This document shows, piece by piece, positions 8,143-16,309 of a stretch of DNA of 44,327 nucleotides. Location of the stretch: the NCBI GenBank assembly GCA_947630595.1, contig CANRIG010000022.1, positions 1 through 44,327 on the forward strand. The letters run 5' to 3'. The translations under genes were made by a program, and so were the position numbers. The first letter of the stretch is position 1. The number at the start of each line of letters is the position of its first letter. The notes under the pieces were generated by a model. The model ran no database searches and was not told the origin of the DNA. It was given only the letters and a program-made list of their open reading frames with translations. The stretch comes from an uncultured Lachnospiraceae bacterium (GTDB lineage Bacteria > Bacillota > Clostridia > Lachnospirales > Lachnospiraceae).

Positions 8143-9525
8143 TCACTTCCCCATACAAAACCGGCTGAAAATCTCATTGATCAGATCTTCTCCCACCGCT
8201 TCTCCGACAATCATGCCAAGCGACTGATAGGCATCCATCAGATCGATCGAATAAAAATCCTCCGGCATATGCAGTTCAATGCTCTCCAGCACTTTTTTCA
8301 GGCTGTTTTCGGCATCCAGAAGCGAAGCCTTCTGCCTGGCATTGGTGATATATATCTCATCGTTAAACTGCAGCTCACCATGATAAAACAGCTCCTGAAT
8401 CGTCTTTTCCAGCTGTTCCAATCCAGTCTGTTCTCTGGCGGAAATGGAAAGCACCGGATATTTATCCTGCGTCAGCGCCCGCACGGTTTCCTCCGTCGTA
8501 ACCTGCGTCAAATCCGATTTATTCAGAAGAACAATTCCTTTTTTGCCGGAAAAAATCTGCGCGATTTCACGATCGTTCTCATCCAGCGGCAGCGAGGAAT
8601 CCACGACATACAGAATCAAATCGGCATTCTTCGCTTTCTCCCGCGCCCGATCTACGCCAATCTGTTCTACTACATTTTCTGCACTACGAATACCTGCGGT
8701 ATCAGAGAGATTCAGCGTGATCCCGTTCAGATTGATGCTCTCCTCAAGTACATCCCGCGTGGTGCCCGCAATTTCCGTCACAATCGCACGTTCCTCTCCT
8801 ACGAGCAGGTTCAAAAGCGAAGACTTGCCGACATTCGGCTTGCCAAGAATGACTGTCTGGATTCCCTCTTTGAGCATTCGTCCGTTATCGGCTGCGGCAA
8901 TCAGATGCCGGATTTCCGACAGAAGCTGTTCCGTTTCATCTTTTAATGTCTGCGGATAATGTTCCAGACTGACGTGTTCCGGGTCGTCGAGCGCCGACTC
9001 AATCCATGCGATCTGATACAGAATTCGTTCTCTCATCCGGCTGATTTTTTCCCGGACAGAACCGCGCAGCTGACTGACCGAGCTTTGCAGCGCATATTGA
9101 TTTTTCGCCTGAATCACATCGGCGACCGCTTCTGCCTGTGAGAGATCGATTCTTCCGTTTAAAAATGCACGTTTGGTAAATTCTCCCGGATCAGCGGGCC
9201 GCGCGCCGTGTCTCAGCACTGTATCCAACACCCGACGCATCGTATAAACGCCGCCGTGACAGTTGATCTCCACCGTATCTTCCGCCGTAAAGCTGCGCGG
9301 AGCACGCATCAGCGTCACCAGCACCTCGTCGATGATTTCATCACCGTCTTTGATAAAGCCGTAATGAACTGTATGTGATTTTTGATTCGTGAGCTTTTTC
9401 TCCGGATTTTTCGCACAGAAAACTGCATCAGCGATTGAAACTGCATTTGGACCGCTGATTCGCACAATTCCAATTCCAGAATTTCCCATGGCCGTGGAAA
9501 TCGCCGCTATCGTATCATTTCTCAC
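8143..9525 (-). CDS. mnmE: tRNA-modifying GTPase MnmE (TrmE)
   Basis: 460 residues from the chosen start. It is the GTPase partner of MnmG in wobble-uridine modification. The N-terminal formyl-THF-like domain (DTIAAIST, GIGIVRISG) is followed by a helical domain with an inserted G domain: G1 GKPNVGKSS (about 228-236), G2 AGTTRD, G3 DTAG and G4 NKSD. The protein ends in the diagnostic C-x-G-K (FCMGK), the catalytic cysteine. A GTG at 9532-9534 overlaps the ribosome site. I prefer the next GTG (9523-9525), since GGAG lies 6 nt before it and the protein then starts M-R-N-D-T-I as family members do. Confidence 0.96.
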   Translation of the reverse strand: MRNDTIAAISTAMGNSGIGIVRISGPNAVSIADAVFCAKNPEKKLTNQKSHTVHYGFIKDGDEIIDEVLVTLMRAPRSFTAEDTVEINCHGGVYTMRRVLDTVLRHGARPADPGEFTKRAFLNGRIDLSQAEAVADVIQAKNQYALQSSVSQLRGSVREKISRMRERILYQIAWIESALDDPEHVSLEHYPQTLKDETEQLLSEIRHLIAAADNGRMLKEGIQTVILGKPNVGKSSLLNLLVGEERAIVTEIAGTTRDVLEESINLNGITLNLSDTAGIRSAENVVEQIGVDRAREKAKNADLILYVVDSSLPLDENDREIAQIFSGKKGIVLLNKSDLTQVTTEETVRALTQDKYPVLSISAREQTGLEQLEKTIQELFYHGELQFNDEIYITNARQKASLLDAENSLKKVLESIELHMPEDFYSIDLMDAYQSLGMIVGEAVGEDLINEIFSRFCMGK

Positions 9526-9546
9526 ACCAATCACTCCAACATATAA

Positions 9547-9750
9547 TCAACATCATTTCATGATGCCAGGGTCAAAAGCCATAAACCACGATGCGCTTGC
9601 GCAGGAGTGGTTTTATGACTTTATGACCCGCCCAAACATGAGGAAGAAATGGGGCAGGGGCCCCATAAATTCCGAATGTTGGGCAGGATTGTGGAAGTGC
9701 GAAGCACGGAACAATCCGTATGGCATCATTTAACCTCAACATTATTTCAT
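9547..9750. mobile_element. Nested-hairpin element flanked by 15-bp direct repeats (MITE-like, no transposase)
   Basis: Near-identical direct repeats TCAACAT(C/T)ATTTCAT lie at 9547-9561 and 9736-9750. Just inside is an inverted repeat ATGATGCCA (9560-9568) / TGGCATCAT (9721-9729). Within are an imperfect stem (9569-9589 with 9607-9629), a small TGCGC/GCGCA hairpin (9592-9603), a GGGGCCCC palindrome (9657-9664) and a compound hairpin that starts with GGATTGT (about 9687) and closes with ACAATCC. No convincing ORF is present. The layout suggests a non-autonomous mobile element or a structured-RNA cassette inserted between mnmE and jag. Confidence 0.5.
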
Positions 9751-9827
9751 ACATCTATTTACAATACACCAAATAAAATTTATCTATATATCTTTATTTT
9801 TCCTTATAACTGTACTAGCATAACATA

Positions 9828-9871
9828 AAACGCCGCAGTCAGGCAAGAGATTCCTGCCCGCTGCAGCGTTT
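9828..9871 (-). terminator. Intrinsic terminator of the rpmH-to-jag transcript
   Basis: AAACGCCGCAG (9828-9838) pairs with CTGCAGCGTTT (9861-9871) with one mismatch, and an inner GGCA/TGCC adds to the stem. On the minus strand it is followed by TTTTATG. It lies about 85 nt beyond the jag stop, suggesting mnmE is transcribed separately. Confidence 0.65.
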
Positions 9872-9956
9872 GTTTTAAATCTTTGTACAAACCTTTGTTT
9901 AAATTTTTGTTCTAAATCTTCGTCTTAATTTTTTCTAAATCCTTTATCGAAATCTT

Positions 9957-11000
9957 TCACCGCTTCTTCAAGGTAACAACGACCTTCCTGCAGGGCTCGT
10001 CCCCCTCGCTGTGCGTCGTCACGTACGGGTCGTTCTGAAGCGCGGAGTGAATGATTCTTCTCTCGTAAGGATTCATCGGCTCCAGGAATACCGGCCTTCT
10101 GGTCTTCTTTACCTTGAAAGCAATATTTCTGGCCAGATTCTCCAGCGTCGCTTTTCTGCGGTTGCGGTAGTCTTCTGTGTCCAGCTTGATTCTGACGTAG
10201 GAAGCCTTGCCCTTGTTGACCACCAGGCTGGTCAAATACTGCAGGGAATCCAGCGTCTGGCCTCTCTTGCCGATCAGAAGTCCCATGTCGTCGCCGGAGA
10301 GATCGATGGACAGCGTGTCTTCCTCAAACGAGGATTTGATCTCCACTTCCATCTCCATGGTGCGGAATACGTTGCCGAGGAAGGTTTCCGCTCTGCGGAT
10401 TGCTTCCTGCGGGTCAGCCGGAGCTCTGGGAGCCTTCGGCGCGGGAGCGGGTGCGGATTCTTCTTTTGCCTTTTCCGGCTCATTCTTTGCGGAAGCCTGC
10501 TCTTTCTTCGGCTCCTGTTCTTTTCTGGAATTCTGTTCCTTTCTCGAATTCTGCTCCTTCTTCGGCTCGCGCTCTTTTCTGGGCTCCGTCTCTTTCTTCG
10601 GCTCGCGCTCTTTTTTCGGTTCCGTTTCTTTCTTTGGTTCCTGTTTCTTTTCCGGTTTTCTTTCTTCCTTCTTTACTTCCTTCTGAGGCTCTCTCTTTTC
10701 CTCTTTCCGCTCAGCCTTCGGCTCTTTCTTTTCTTTTTTGAATTCGTTTTTGTTTTCTTTTCTGGGCTCTTTTTTCGGCTTTTCAGAGTCGTCCCCAAAC
10801 ACTTCTCTCAGAAGATCTTCGTCCGTAAATTTCTTTCTCGCTTCGATGACAGCCTTTTTTCCTCCGATGCCAAAAAATCCGGAAGTCCCTTTTTCGATAA
10901 TATTGTATTCAATATTGTCGCTGCTTGTCCCAAGCTGAATCGACGCTTCTGTGATCGCGTCCTCGACTGTTTTTGCCGTTACTCTGATAAAATCATCCAT
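9957..11000 (-). CDS. jag: RNA-binding protein Jag (KhpB/EloR): Jag-N, KH and R3H domains
   Basis: 347 residues. Jag-family proteins bind RNA and affect cell elongation and division. Residues 1-58 are the Jag-N domain, with the GTSGFFGIGGKKAVIEA motif. Residues 60-200 are a Lys/Glu-rich linker containing eight copies of a 6-residue repeat (EPKKE(T/R/Q), NSRKEQ). The KH domain has GLLIGKRGQTLDSLQYL; the R3H domain ends with LEPMNPYERRIIHSAL and HSEGDEPCRKVVV. A GTG at 11001-11003 is an equally possible start; both use AGGGGG upstream. The family is often near 200-350 residues, the linker explaining most variation. It is the last gene of the rpmH-rnpA-yidD-yidC-jag set, 18 nt after yidC. Confidence 0.95.
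   Translation of the reverse strand: MDDFIRVTAKTVEDAITEASIQLGTSSDNIEYNIIEKGTSGFFGIGGKKAVIEARKKFTDEDLLREVFGDDSEKPKKEPRKENKNEFKKEKKEPKAERKEEKREPQKEVKKEERKPEKKQEPKKETEPKKEREPKKETEPRKEREPKKEQNSRKEQNSRKEQEPKKEQASAKNEPEKAKEESAPAPAPKAPRAPADPQEAIRRAETFLGNVFRTMEMEVEIKSSFEEDTLSIDLSGDDMGLLIGKRGQTLDSLQYLTSLVVNKGKASYVRIKLDTEDYRNRRKATLENLARNIAFKVKKTRRPVFLEPMNPYERRIIHSALQNDPYVTTHSEGDEPCRKVVVTLKKR
10497..10640 (-). repeat. 18-bp tandem repeat encoding hexapeptides in jag
   Basis: Eight consecutive 6-residue units in the Jag linker: EPKKET, EPKKER, EPKKET, EPRKER, EPKKEQ, NSRKEQ, NSRKEQ, EPKKEQ. The array is in frame, so changes in copy number would alter only linker length. Confidence 0.85.
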
Positions 11001-11018
11001 CACGTAAAACCCCCTGTG

Positions 11019-12278
11019 TTACTTTTTGTTGTTTCTTTCGTTATATTGCTTCACCATCTGCGCTTTCGCCGCCAGACTGCCCGGCTTTGCGGTAGAGGTG
11101 CTCTTGTAATATTCCGTCGAACTCTTAATCTTTCTCTCTTTTTCCTCAGCGGAAATTTCCGGCTTCTCAATATTTCTGGTGTTCAATTTGGCCGTATTGG
11201 AAATTCTCTGCGGTGGAAGTCCTTTTTTCTCGCGCTTTTTATTCGTCTTTTCCAGATTTTTCTTGATCAGCTCGTCGACATCGATTTTGTCCATCTGTTT
11301 GTTGATGACAAGCTGCTGCACGCAGCGGACGACGGCGCCGGCGATCCAGTAAATGCCAAGACCAACCGGGAGCGTCAGACAGAATACGGCCGACATGATC
11401 GGCATCACGGTATTCATCGTTTTCATGGTGTTCGCCATGTTGTCGTTTTGTCCCTGATTCTGATTCGCCTCCGGGCCCGTGACCGTCAGCAGCTTGGAAT
11501 TGAGCCACTGGGAAACGGCGGACAAAATCGGAATCAAAGCCGCGCCGATCGCAAGAAGAATCGCGCCCGCGGAAACCGCGCGCATGATAATCTGCATCGG
11601 GGAATCGGCGATATTGAGACCGAGGAAATAGTTCATCTTATCCACTTTTTCCTGCGTCTCGTTAATCAGCGAGGTAAGGCTTGGAAACTGGCTGGCCAGC
11701 TGATTCCAGCTGTCCGGCTTGAATTTGTAAAGCACGTCGATCAGCGTATTCTCCGTCATTTCACGGAAAGCGACGGAATTTGCCTTTGCGGCTTCCGTCA
11801 TGTAATCCTGCGCGCCGGGCATCGTGATCAGGCTCTGCGCCAGCGGAAGAAACGCGTTTTTTACAGAAGTCACATATGCCGGAATATTCCAGATTACGCG
11901 GTACAGCGCAAACAGAACCGGCATCTGCAGAATCAGCGGCAGACAGGTGCCCATCGGATTTACGCCGTACTTGGCGTAAACGGCCTGCGTCTCCTCGTTC
12001 ATTTTCATCATGGCCGCCTGATCCTGATTCTTGCCCTTATACTTTTTCTGGATGGCCTGAAGCTCCGGGTTCATACGGCTCTGCATGCGTGAAAATTTCT
12101 GCTGCTGAATCGTCAGCGGCGTCATGATCATGTAAATTACGATTGTAAAGAGAATAATACACAGACCGATATTCGCGAGTCCCACCCGCTCCTGCACCCA
12201 GAATATACCGTTCATGATATATCCAAGCAGGCTGGCCACCGGTCCGATTATAAACGCCGTACTTTTCGTCAATAACAT
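11019..12278 (-). CDS. yidC: Membrane protein insertase YidC (Oxa1/SpoIIIJ family)
   Basis: 419 residues, about five predicted membrane segments, no large periplasmic P1 domain and no lipobox cysteine. It inserts membrane proteins with or without Sec. Family signs are TPLTIQQQKFSRMQ, the NPELQAIQKKYKGK cytoplasmic hairpin, MGTCLPLILQMPVLFALYRV, and GLGIYWIAGAVVRCVQQ near the end, then a long basic tail. The groove arginine five residues before the P-L pair of TM1 (R in E. coli and in B. subtilis SpoIIIJ) is a tyrosine here (V-I-Y-M-I-M-T-P-L). GGAGG lies 10 nt before the ATG. It is flanked by yidD and jag in the conserved order. Confidence 0.96.
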   Translation of the reverse strand: MLLTKSTAFIIGPVASLLGYIMNGIFWVQERVGLANIGLCIILFTIVIYMIMTPLTIQQQKFSRMQSRMNPELQAIQKKYKGKNQDQAAMMKMNEETQAVYAKYGVNPMGTCLPLILQMPVLFALYRVIWNIPAYVTSVKNAFLPLAQSLITMPGAQDYMTEAAKANSVAFREMTENTLIDVLYKFKPDSWNQLASQFPSLTSLINETQEKVDKMNYFLGLNIADSPMQIIMRAVSAGAILLAIGAALIPILSAVSQWLNSKLLTVTGPEANQNQGQNDNMANTMKTMNTVMPIMSAVFCLTLPVGLGIYWIAGAVVRCVQQLVINKQMDKIDVDELIKKNLEKTNKKREKKGLPPQRISNTAKLNTRNIEKPEISAEEKERKIKSSTEYYKSTSTAKPGSLAAKAQMVKQYNERNNKK

Positions 12279-12293
12279 TCTTTGATTTCCTCC

Positions 12294-12503
12294 TCATGGA
12301 ACGGGGTCATATCCGCCTCTGGAAAAAGGATTGCAGCGCAGAATCCTCCACGCGGCAAGCGCGCTTCCCTTCAGCGCGCCGTATTTCTGAATGGCCTCCA
12401 GTCCGTACTGCGAACAGGTCGGAATATACGGACATCTCGTCCTTTTCATCGGCGAAAGATATTTTTGATACATTTTAATCAGATAAATCAGTACTGTCTT
12501 CAT
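12294..12503 (-). CDS. yidD: Membrane protein insertion efficiency factor YidD
   Basis: 69 residues, usual size. YidD is a small amphipathic inner-membrane-associated protein thought to assist YidC-mediated insertion. Family motifs are YQKYLSP near the N-terminus, [14 protein letters not shown] with its conserved cysteine, [17 protein letters not shown] at the end. Its start lies inside the end of rnpA (29-bp overlap) and yidC follows after 15 bp, so the three are almost surely co-translated. Confidence 0.95.
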   Translation of the reverse strand: MKTVLIYLIKMYQKYLSPMKRTRCPYIPTCSQYGLEAIQKYGALKGSALAAWRILRCNPFSRGGYDPVP

Positions 12504-12864
12504 TTTTCTTCACTTCTTCCCTGTCGGCTTTCTCCACGATTCCGTGTATCCTGCCAAGATGAAGCAATGCGCTCTCGATTTCAAAGAAACTGCGTTCTTT
12601 AGCGCAGGGCCTGGCCACAATCACGAGGTCAAGGCCATCAACGAATTTTTGTTCATTCAGCCGGTAACTCTCCCGGATCAGCCTCGTGACCCGGTGTCTG
12701 ACGACACTGTTTCCGACTTTCTTGCTTACTGAAATACCGATGCGGTTTTTCTGCGTGTCCTGCTTCAAAATATACATGATCAGGTATCTGTTTGCATATG
12801 ATTTTCCTTTTTTGTAGACACGCTGAAAATCGCTGTTTTTCTTCAGGGATTCTGAAAATATCAT
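12475..12864 (-). CDS. rnpA: Ribonuclease P protein component RnpA
   Basis: 129 residues from the chosen start. It is the protein cofactor of RNase P, which matures tRNA 5' ends. [13 protein letters not shown] at the start and the basic RNR-type helix [21 protein letters not shown] region (split here as [11 protein letters not shown] and RLIRESYR) are diagnostic. A longer frame begins upstream at 12906, but the ATG at 12862-12864 has AAAGGA-type ribosome site at good spacing and starts the protein as M-I-F-S-E-S-L, like its relatives. The C-terminal tail (about residues 113-129) is acidic and overlaps yidD. Confidence 0.94.
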   Translation of the reverse strand: MIFSESLKKNSDFQRVYKKGKSYANRYLIMYILKQDTQKNRIGISVSKKVGNSVVRHRVTRLIRESYRLNEQKFVDGLDLVIVARPCAKERSFFEIESALLHLGRIHGIVEKADREEVKKNEDSTDLSD

Positions 12865-12955
12865 AGCTCTTCCTTTATGAAAAATCTCTGAAACGGCAGA
12901 CGGCAAAACGATCTGTCATCCGCCATAGAAGAAGAAAAGGCCACACATCTGCGGC

Positions 12956-13090
12956 CTATGCTGTCAATTCTTTTCTTCCTTTTGCTCTTCTTGCAGCTAA
13001 GACTTTTCTTCCGCCTGCTGTACTCATTCTTGCCCTGAATCCATGAACCTTTGATCTATGTCTTTTTTTCGGCTGAAATGGCATCTTCAT
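12956..13090 (-). CDS. rpmH: 50S ribosomal protein L34
   Basis: 44 residues, canonical L34: [17 protein letters not shown] followed by [20 protein letters not shown]. The start ATG (13088-13090) is set by a strong AAGGAGGTG upstream; a longer frame from 13150 lacks such support. It is the first gene of the leftward rpmH-rnpA-yidD-yidC-jag set, next to the origin as in most bacteria. Confidence 0.97.
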   Translation of the reverse strand: MKMPFQPKKRHRSKVHGFRARMSTAGGRKVLAARRAKGRKELTA

Positions 13091-13176
13091 AATCCCGGCA
13101 CCTCCTTTTTCCGAATCAGATTTATGTTCGTTAGTCGTTTTCCAGATCACGCATATTTTGTGAAAACATCGTTACA

Positions 13177-13205
13177 ATTATATGCAAAAAAGCCCCGTAA
13201 GTCAA
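13177..13205 (-). promoter_or_regulatory. Near-consensus sigma-A promoter for rpmH
   Basis: On the minus strand TTGACT, a 17-bp spacer and a perfect TATAAT. It lies about 85 nt upstream of rpmH and would drive the rpmH-rnpA-yidD-yidC-jag transcript. Confidence 0.8.
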
Positions 13206-13236
13206 GCAATTCCTGCATTTTTTTGGAAAAGGATAA

Positions 13237-13386
13237 TTATCCACATATAAAAAAAGGTAAACCGGCAGTTTACGTAATTTTATCCACAAAATGTGCACAA
13301 CTTGTGGATAACTCAGGCACAGCCCGTCCATTTTTTCCATTTTTCCAGCAAATATGCCTGTGAAAATCAGGGACAGGTTATTCACA
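13237..13386. other. oriC: oriC, upstream DnaA-box cluster
   Basis: TTATCCACA boxes occur at 13237-13245 and 13280-13288 (plus) and TGTGGATAA at 13303-13311 (minus). TTATTCACA at 13378-13386 (plus) fits the TTATNCACA consensus. They lie between the rpmH and dnaA promoters, as in the bipartite origin of B. subtilis, and would also serve dnaA autoregulation. Confidence 0.8.
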
Positions 13387-13446
13387 TCTTTCTCACCCCA
13401 TCCGCCGCAGGCAGACAAAACTGCGCCTCCTGTAAAAAACTTATCA

Positions 13447-13475
13447 TTGCTAAATTTCACGATTTGGTTTAATAT
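13447..13475 (+). promoter_or_regulatory. Candidate dnaA promoter
   Basis: TTGCTA (13447-13452), a 17-bp spacer and TAATAT (13470-13475), 37 nt before the dnaA start. DnaA boxes just upstream would allow autoregulation. Confidence 0.5.
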
Positions 13476-13512
13476 TATTGTAGGAAAAAATGGTTTTTTG
13501 GAGATTGGCGAG

Positions 13513-14871
13513 ATGGAAATACTAAAAGAAAAATGGGAAGAAATTCTGTACCTCGTAAAGGCGGAGCATGAGCTTTCGGACATTTCTTTCAAGACATGGC
13601 TGAAACCGCTGCAGATTCACAGCGTCACCGACCATACCGTGACGATTCTCGTTCCGTCCGAACAGATGGGGATCGACTACATCACAAAAAAATATATGTT
13701 CCCGATCAAGGTTGCGATCGCAGAGCTGACCGGAAAAGAGTATGACATCTCTTTCATCCTGCCCGAGCAGGCGAAAAAGCTCGACCATCGGAATTCCGTT
13801 TCCGCGCGCCATCCCGAAGAGACCGTCAGTTCCGAGCGGGCGAATCTCAACCCGAAATACACTTTCGACACCTTTGTCGTCGGCAACAACAACAAATTCG
13901 CGCACGCGGCCGCGTTGGCGGTGGCGGAATCGCCGGGTAAGATGTACAATCCGCTTTTCATCCACGGGGGCGCCGGGCTCGGCAAGACGCACCTGATGCA
14001 TTCCATCGCCCATTTTATCCTGGATGAGACGCCGGAAAAGCGGGTGCTCTATGTGACCAGCGAGACTTTCACGAACGAGCTGATCGATTCCATCCGAAAC
14101 GGCAACAACACGGCCATGACCAAATTCCGTGAGAAATACCGCAACGTGGATGTACTGCTGATCGACGACATTCAGTTTATAATAGGAAAAGAAGCGACCC
14201 AGGAGGAATTTTTCCATACCTTCAACGACCTGCACGGCAACAAAAAGCAGATCATTATCTCCTCGGATAAGCCGCCGAAGGACATCGAGACGCTCGAGGC
14301 CAGGCTGCGCTCCCGGTTTGAATGGGGCCTGATCGCAGATATTTCCTCGCCGGATTTTGAGACGAGAATGGCAATCCTTCACAAAAAAGAAGAAAACGAC
14401 GGATACGACATTGACAACGAGGTCATCAAATACATTGCCATGAACATCAAGTCAAACATCCGGGAGCTGGAGGGCGCGCTCAACAAGCTGGTCGCGCTCA
14501 GCAAGCTGGAAAACCGCGAGATCACCCTGCGCCTGGCGGAGGAAGCGCTCAAGGATATCGTCTCGCCGGACACCAAAAAGGAAATCACGCCGGCCCTGAT
14601 TCTGTCCGTCGTCTGCGAACACTTTAACGTGACGGAGGACGACCTGAAGAGCAACAAACGAAATACCGAGATCGTCTACCCGCGGCAGATCGCCATGTAC
14701 CTCTGCAGCAACCTGACGGACGTCGGGCTCAAAAAAATCGGCGACCTGCTGGGCAACCGCGACCACTCGACGGTGCTGCACGGCTCCAAAAAGATCGCCG
14801 CCGAGATTAAAAAATCAGAGACCACGCGAAATACCGTTGAGATACTGAAAAAGAAAATCAATCCGAACTGA
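13513..14871 (+). CDS. dnaA: Chromosomal replication initiator protein DnaA
   Basis: 452 residues. It is the AAA+ initiator that binds DnaA boxes and opens oriC. Domain I (1-85) has the FKTWLKPL helix. A short, variable domain II follows. Domain III has Walker A GGAGLGKT (152-159), Walker B VDVLLIDD (212-219) and the LRSRFEWGL arginine-finger region. Domain IV carries the DnaA signature RQIAMYL...KKIGDLLGNRDHSTVLH. The open frame extends upstream to 13354, but GGAG 9 nt before the ATG at 13513 and similarity of M-E-I-L-K-E-K-W to other starts fix this position. DnaA-box clusters lie on both sides. Confidence 0.98.
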   Translation: MEILKEKWEEILYLVKAEHELSDISFKTWLKPLQIHSVTDHTVTILVPSEQMGIDYITKKYMFPIKVAIAELTGKEYDISFILPEQAKKLDHRNSVSARHPEETVSSERANLNPKYTFDTFVVGNNNKFAHAAALAVAESPGKMYNPLFIHGGAGLGKTHLMHSIAHFILDETPEKRVLYVTSETFTNELIDSIRNGNNTAMTKFREKYRNVDVLLIDDIQFIIGKEATQEEFFHTFNDLHGNKKQIIISSDKPPKDIETLEARLRSRFEWGLIADISSPDFETRMAILHKKEENDGYDIDNEVIKYIAMNIKSNIRELEGALNKLVALSKLENREITLRLAEEALKDIVSPDTKKEITPALILSVVCEHFNVTEDDLKSNKRNTEIVYPRQIAMYLCSNLTDVGLKKIGDLLGNRDHSTVLHGSKKIAAEIKKSETTRNTVEILKKKINPN

Positions 14872-14881
14872 ACGATATTAT

Positions 14882-15114
14882 TTATCCACAATTTTATCCA
14901 CTTATCCACAGGATAAGCTGCCGGATGAGGTGTGGACAGGATGTGAACGCATGTGGACATGTATGCTCCGCTCCCTGAGATTCCTTCTCAGGCTCCTGGG
15001 GGCGTGTTGATAAACCGCCGGTTATTCTTTGTTTTTCCGGCCCCGCTTCACATGGTTATCCGATTCGTTTTTCCTTTATTCCGGGCGTTTGTTTCGGGTT
15101 TTCACATATCCACA
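14882..15114. other. oriC: oriC, dnaA-dnaN intergenic DnaA boxes
   Basis: TTATCCACA at 14882-14890 and 14902-14910, with a one-mismatch TTATCCACT at 14894-14902, form a tight head-to-tail cluster. ATATCCACA at 15106-15114 is a further one-mismatch box. The stretch 15115-15165 is AT-rich and is a candidate unwinding element; I could not confirm a DnaA-trio. This 307-bp spacer matches the second half of a bipartite Firmicute origin. Confidence 0.75.
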
Positions 15115-15178
15115 GCCCTTAATAAGAATACTGCTGATTTACTTTATTTATTGATCTTTAGAAAGGAGATTCGCCGTT

Positions 15179-16288
15179 ATGAAAATTATCTGCGATAAAA
15201 ATACTCTGCTGAAAGGGGTCAACACCGTCATGAAGGCAGTGCCTTCCAAGACGACTATGCCGATTCTGGAGTGCATCCTGATCGACGCGTCCTCCGACGA
15301 GATCCGCTTTACCGGCAACGATATGGAACTCGGTATCGAGACCGTCGTAGAGGGAAAGATCGCCGAGAAAGGAATCATCGCGCTGGAGGCGAAGCTCTTT
15401 TCCGAGATCATCCGTAAGCTCCCGGACAGCGAGGTTACGATTACTTCCGATAAAAACTACAACACCCTGATCGTCTGCGAGAAGGCGAAATTTTCGATCA
15501 TGGGACGGGACGGAGACGATTTCTCCAACATTCCCTTCGTCGAGCGGGACAACTGCGTCAGCATCTCCCAGTTTACCTTGAAAGAAGTCATCCGCCAGAC
15601 GATTTTTTCCATCGCTGCCAACGAGAGCAACAAAATGATGACAGGAGAGCTGTTTGAGATCAGGGGAGACGAAATGCGGGTGATTTCCCTGGACGGACAC
15701 AGAATTTCCATCCGCAAAATCATTCTGAAGTCGTCCTACGGCAATATCAAGGTCATTGTTCCCGGAAAGACGCTGACCGAGATTTCCAAGATTCTCTCCG
15801 GCGGCACCGAGGACATGGTGGACATTTATTTCACCGAGAACCATATTGTATTTGAGTTTGACCAAACGATCGTCGTGTCCAGGCTGATCGAGGGGAATTA
15901 TTTCCGCGTCGATCAGATGCTTTCCAATGATTATGAGACGAAGATCAAGATCAACAAAAAAGAATTTCTGGACTGCATCGACCGCGCGACGCTGCTCGTG
16001 AAGGAGGGAGACAAGCGCCCGATCATTCTCAACATCGCGGACAGCGTGATGGAGCTGAAAATCACTTCCCAGATCGGCACGATGAATGAAATCATCGACG
16101 TCGACCAGGAGGGAAAAGACATCAAGATCGGCTTCAATCCGAAGTTCCTGATCGACGCGCTGCGCGTGATCGACGACGAGACCGTCGATATTTACTATAT
16201 GAATCCGAAGGCCCCGTGCTTTATCCGCGACGAGGAGCAGAATTACATTTATCTGATTCTCCCGGTCAATTTCGTGGACGCCGGCTGA
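15179..16288 (+). CDS. dnaN: DNA polymerase III sliding clamp (beta subunit)
   Basis: 369 residues, normal length. It is the ring-shaped clamp that tethers DNA polymerase III and other partners. It starts M-K-I-I-C-D-K and has the typical MPILECILI motif in domain I, the LDGHRISIRK segment in domain II, and ends with YLILPVNFVDAG, a variant of the usual ILPV/MPMRL clamp C-terminus. GAAAGGAG lies upstream of the ATG. It follows dnaA across the origin spacer and is followed 21 bp later by the S4-domain gene. Confidence 0.97.
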   Translation: MKIICDKNTLLKGVNTVMKAVPSKTTMPILECILIDASSDEIRFTGNDMELGIETVVEGKIAEKGIIALEAKLFSEIIRKLPDSEVTITSDKNYNTLIVCEKAKFSIMGRDGDDFSNIPFVERDNCVSISQFTLKEVIRQTIFSIAANESNKMMTGELFEIRGDEMRVISLDGHRISIRKIILKSSYGNIKVIVPGKTLTEISKILSGGTEDMVDIYFTENHIVFEFDQTIVVSRLIEGNYFRVDQMLSNDYETKIKINKKEFLDCIDRATLLVKEGDKRPIILNIADSVMELKITSQIGTMNEIIDVDQEGKDIKIGFNPKFLIDALRVIDDETVDIYYMNPKAPCFIRDEEQNYIYLILPVNFVDAG

Positions 16289-16309
16289 GCCCTGAGGATG
16301 GAGGAGATT

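Noticed and set aside
9572-9754. Minus-strand 60-codon frame inside the element between mnmE and jag
   Set aside because: The sequence is dominated by inverted repeats and no ribosome site is seen; structure explains it better than coding.
10011-12092. Plus-strand open frame of 693 codons over jag and yidC
   Set aside because: Antisense to two well-supported genes; its residues mirror their biased codons and show no domain.
13354-13512. Upstream extension of dnaA to the ATG at 13354
   Set aside because: It would cover DnaA boxes and the promoter and has no ribosome site; the ATG at 13513 has GGAG and matches DnaA N-termini.
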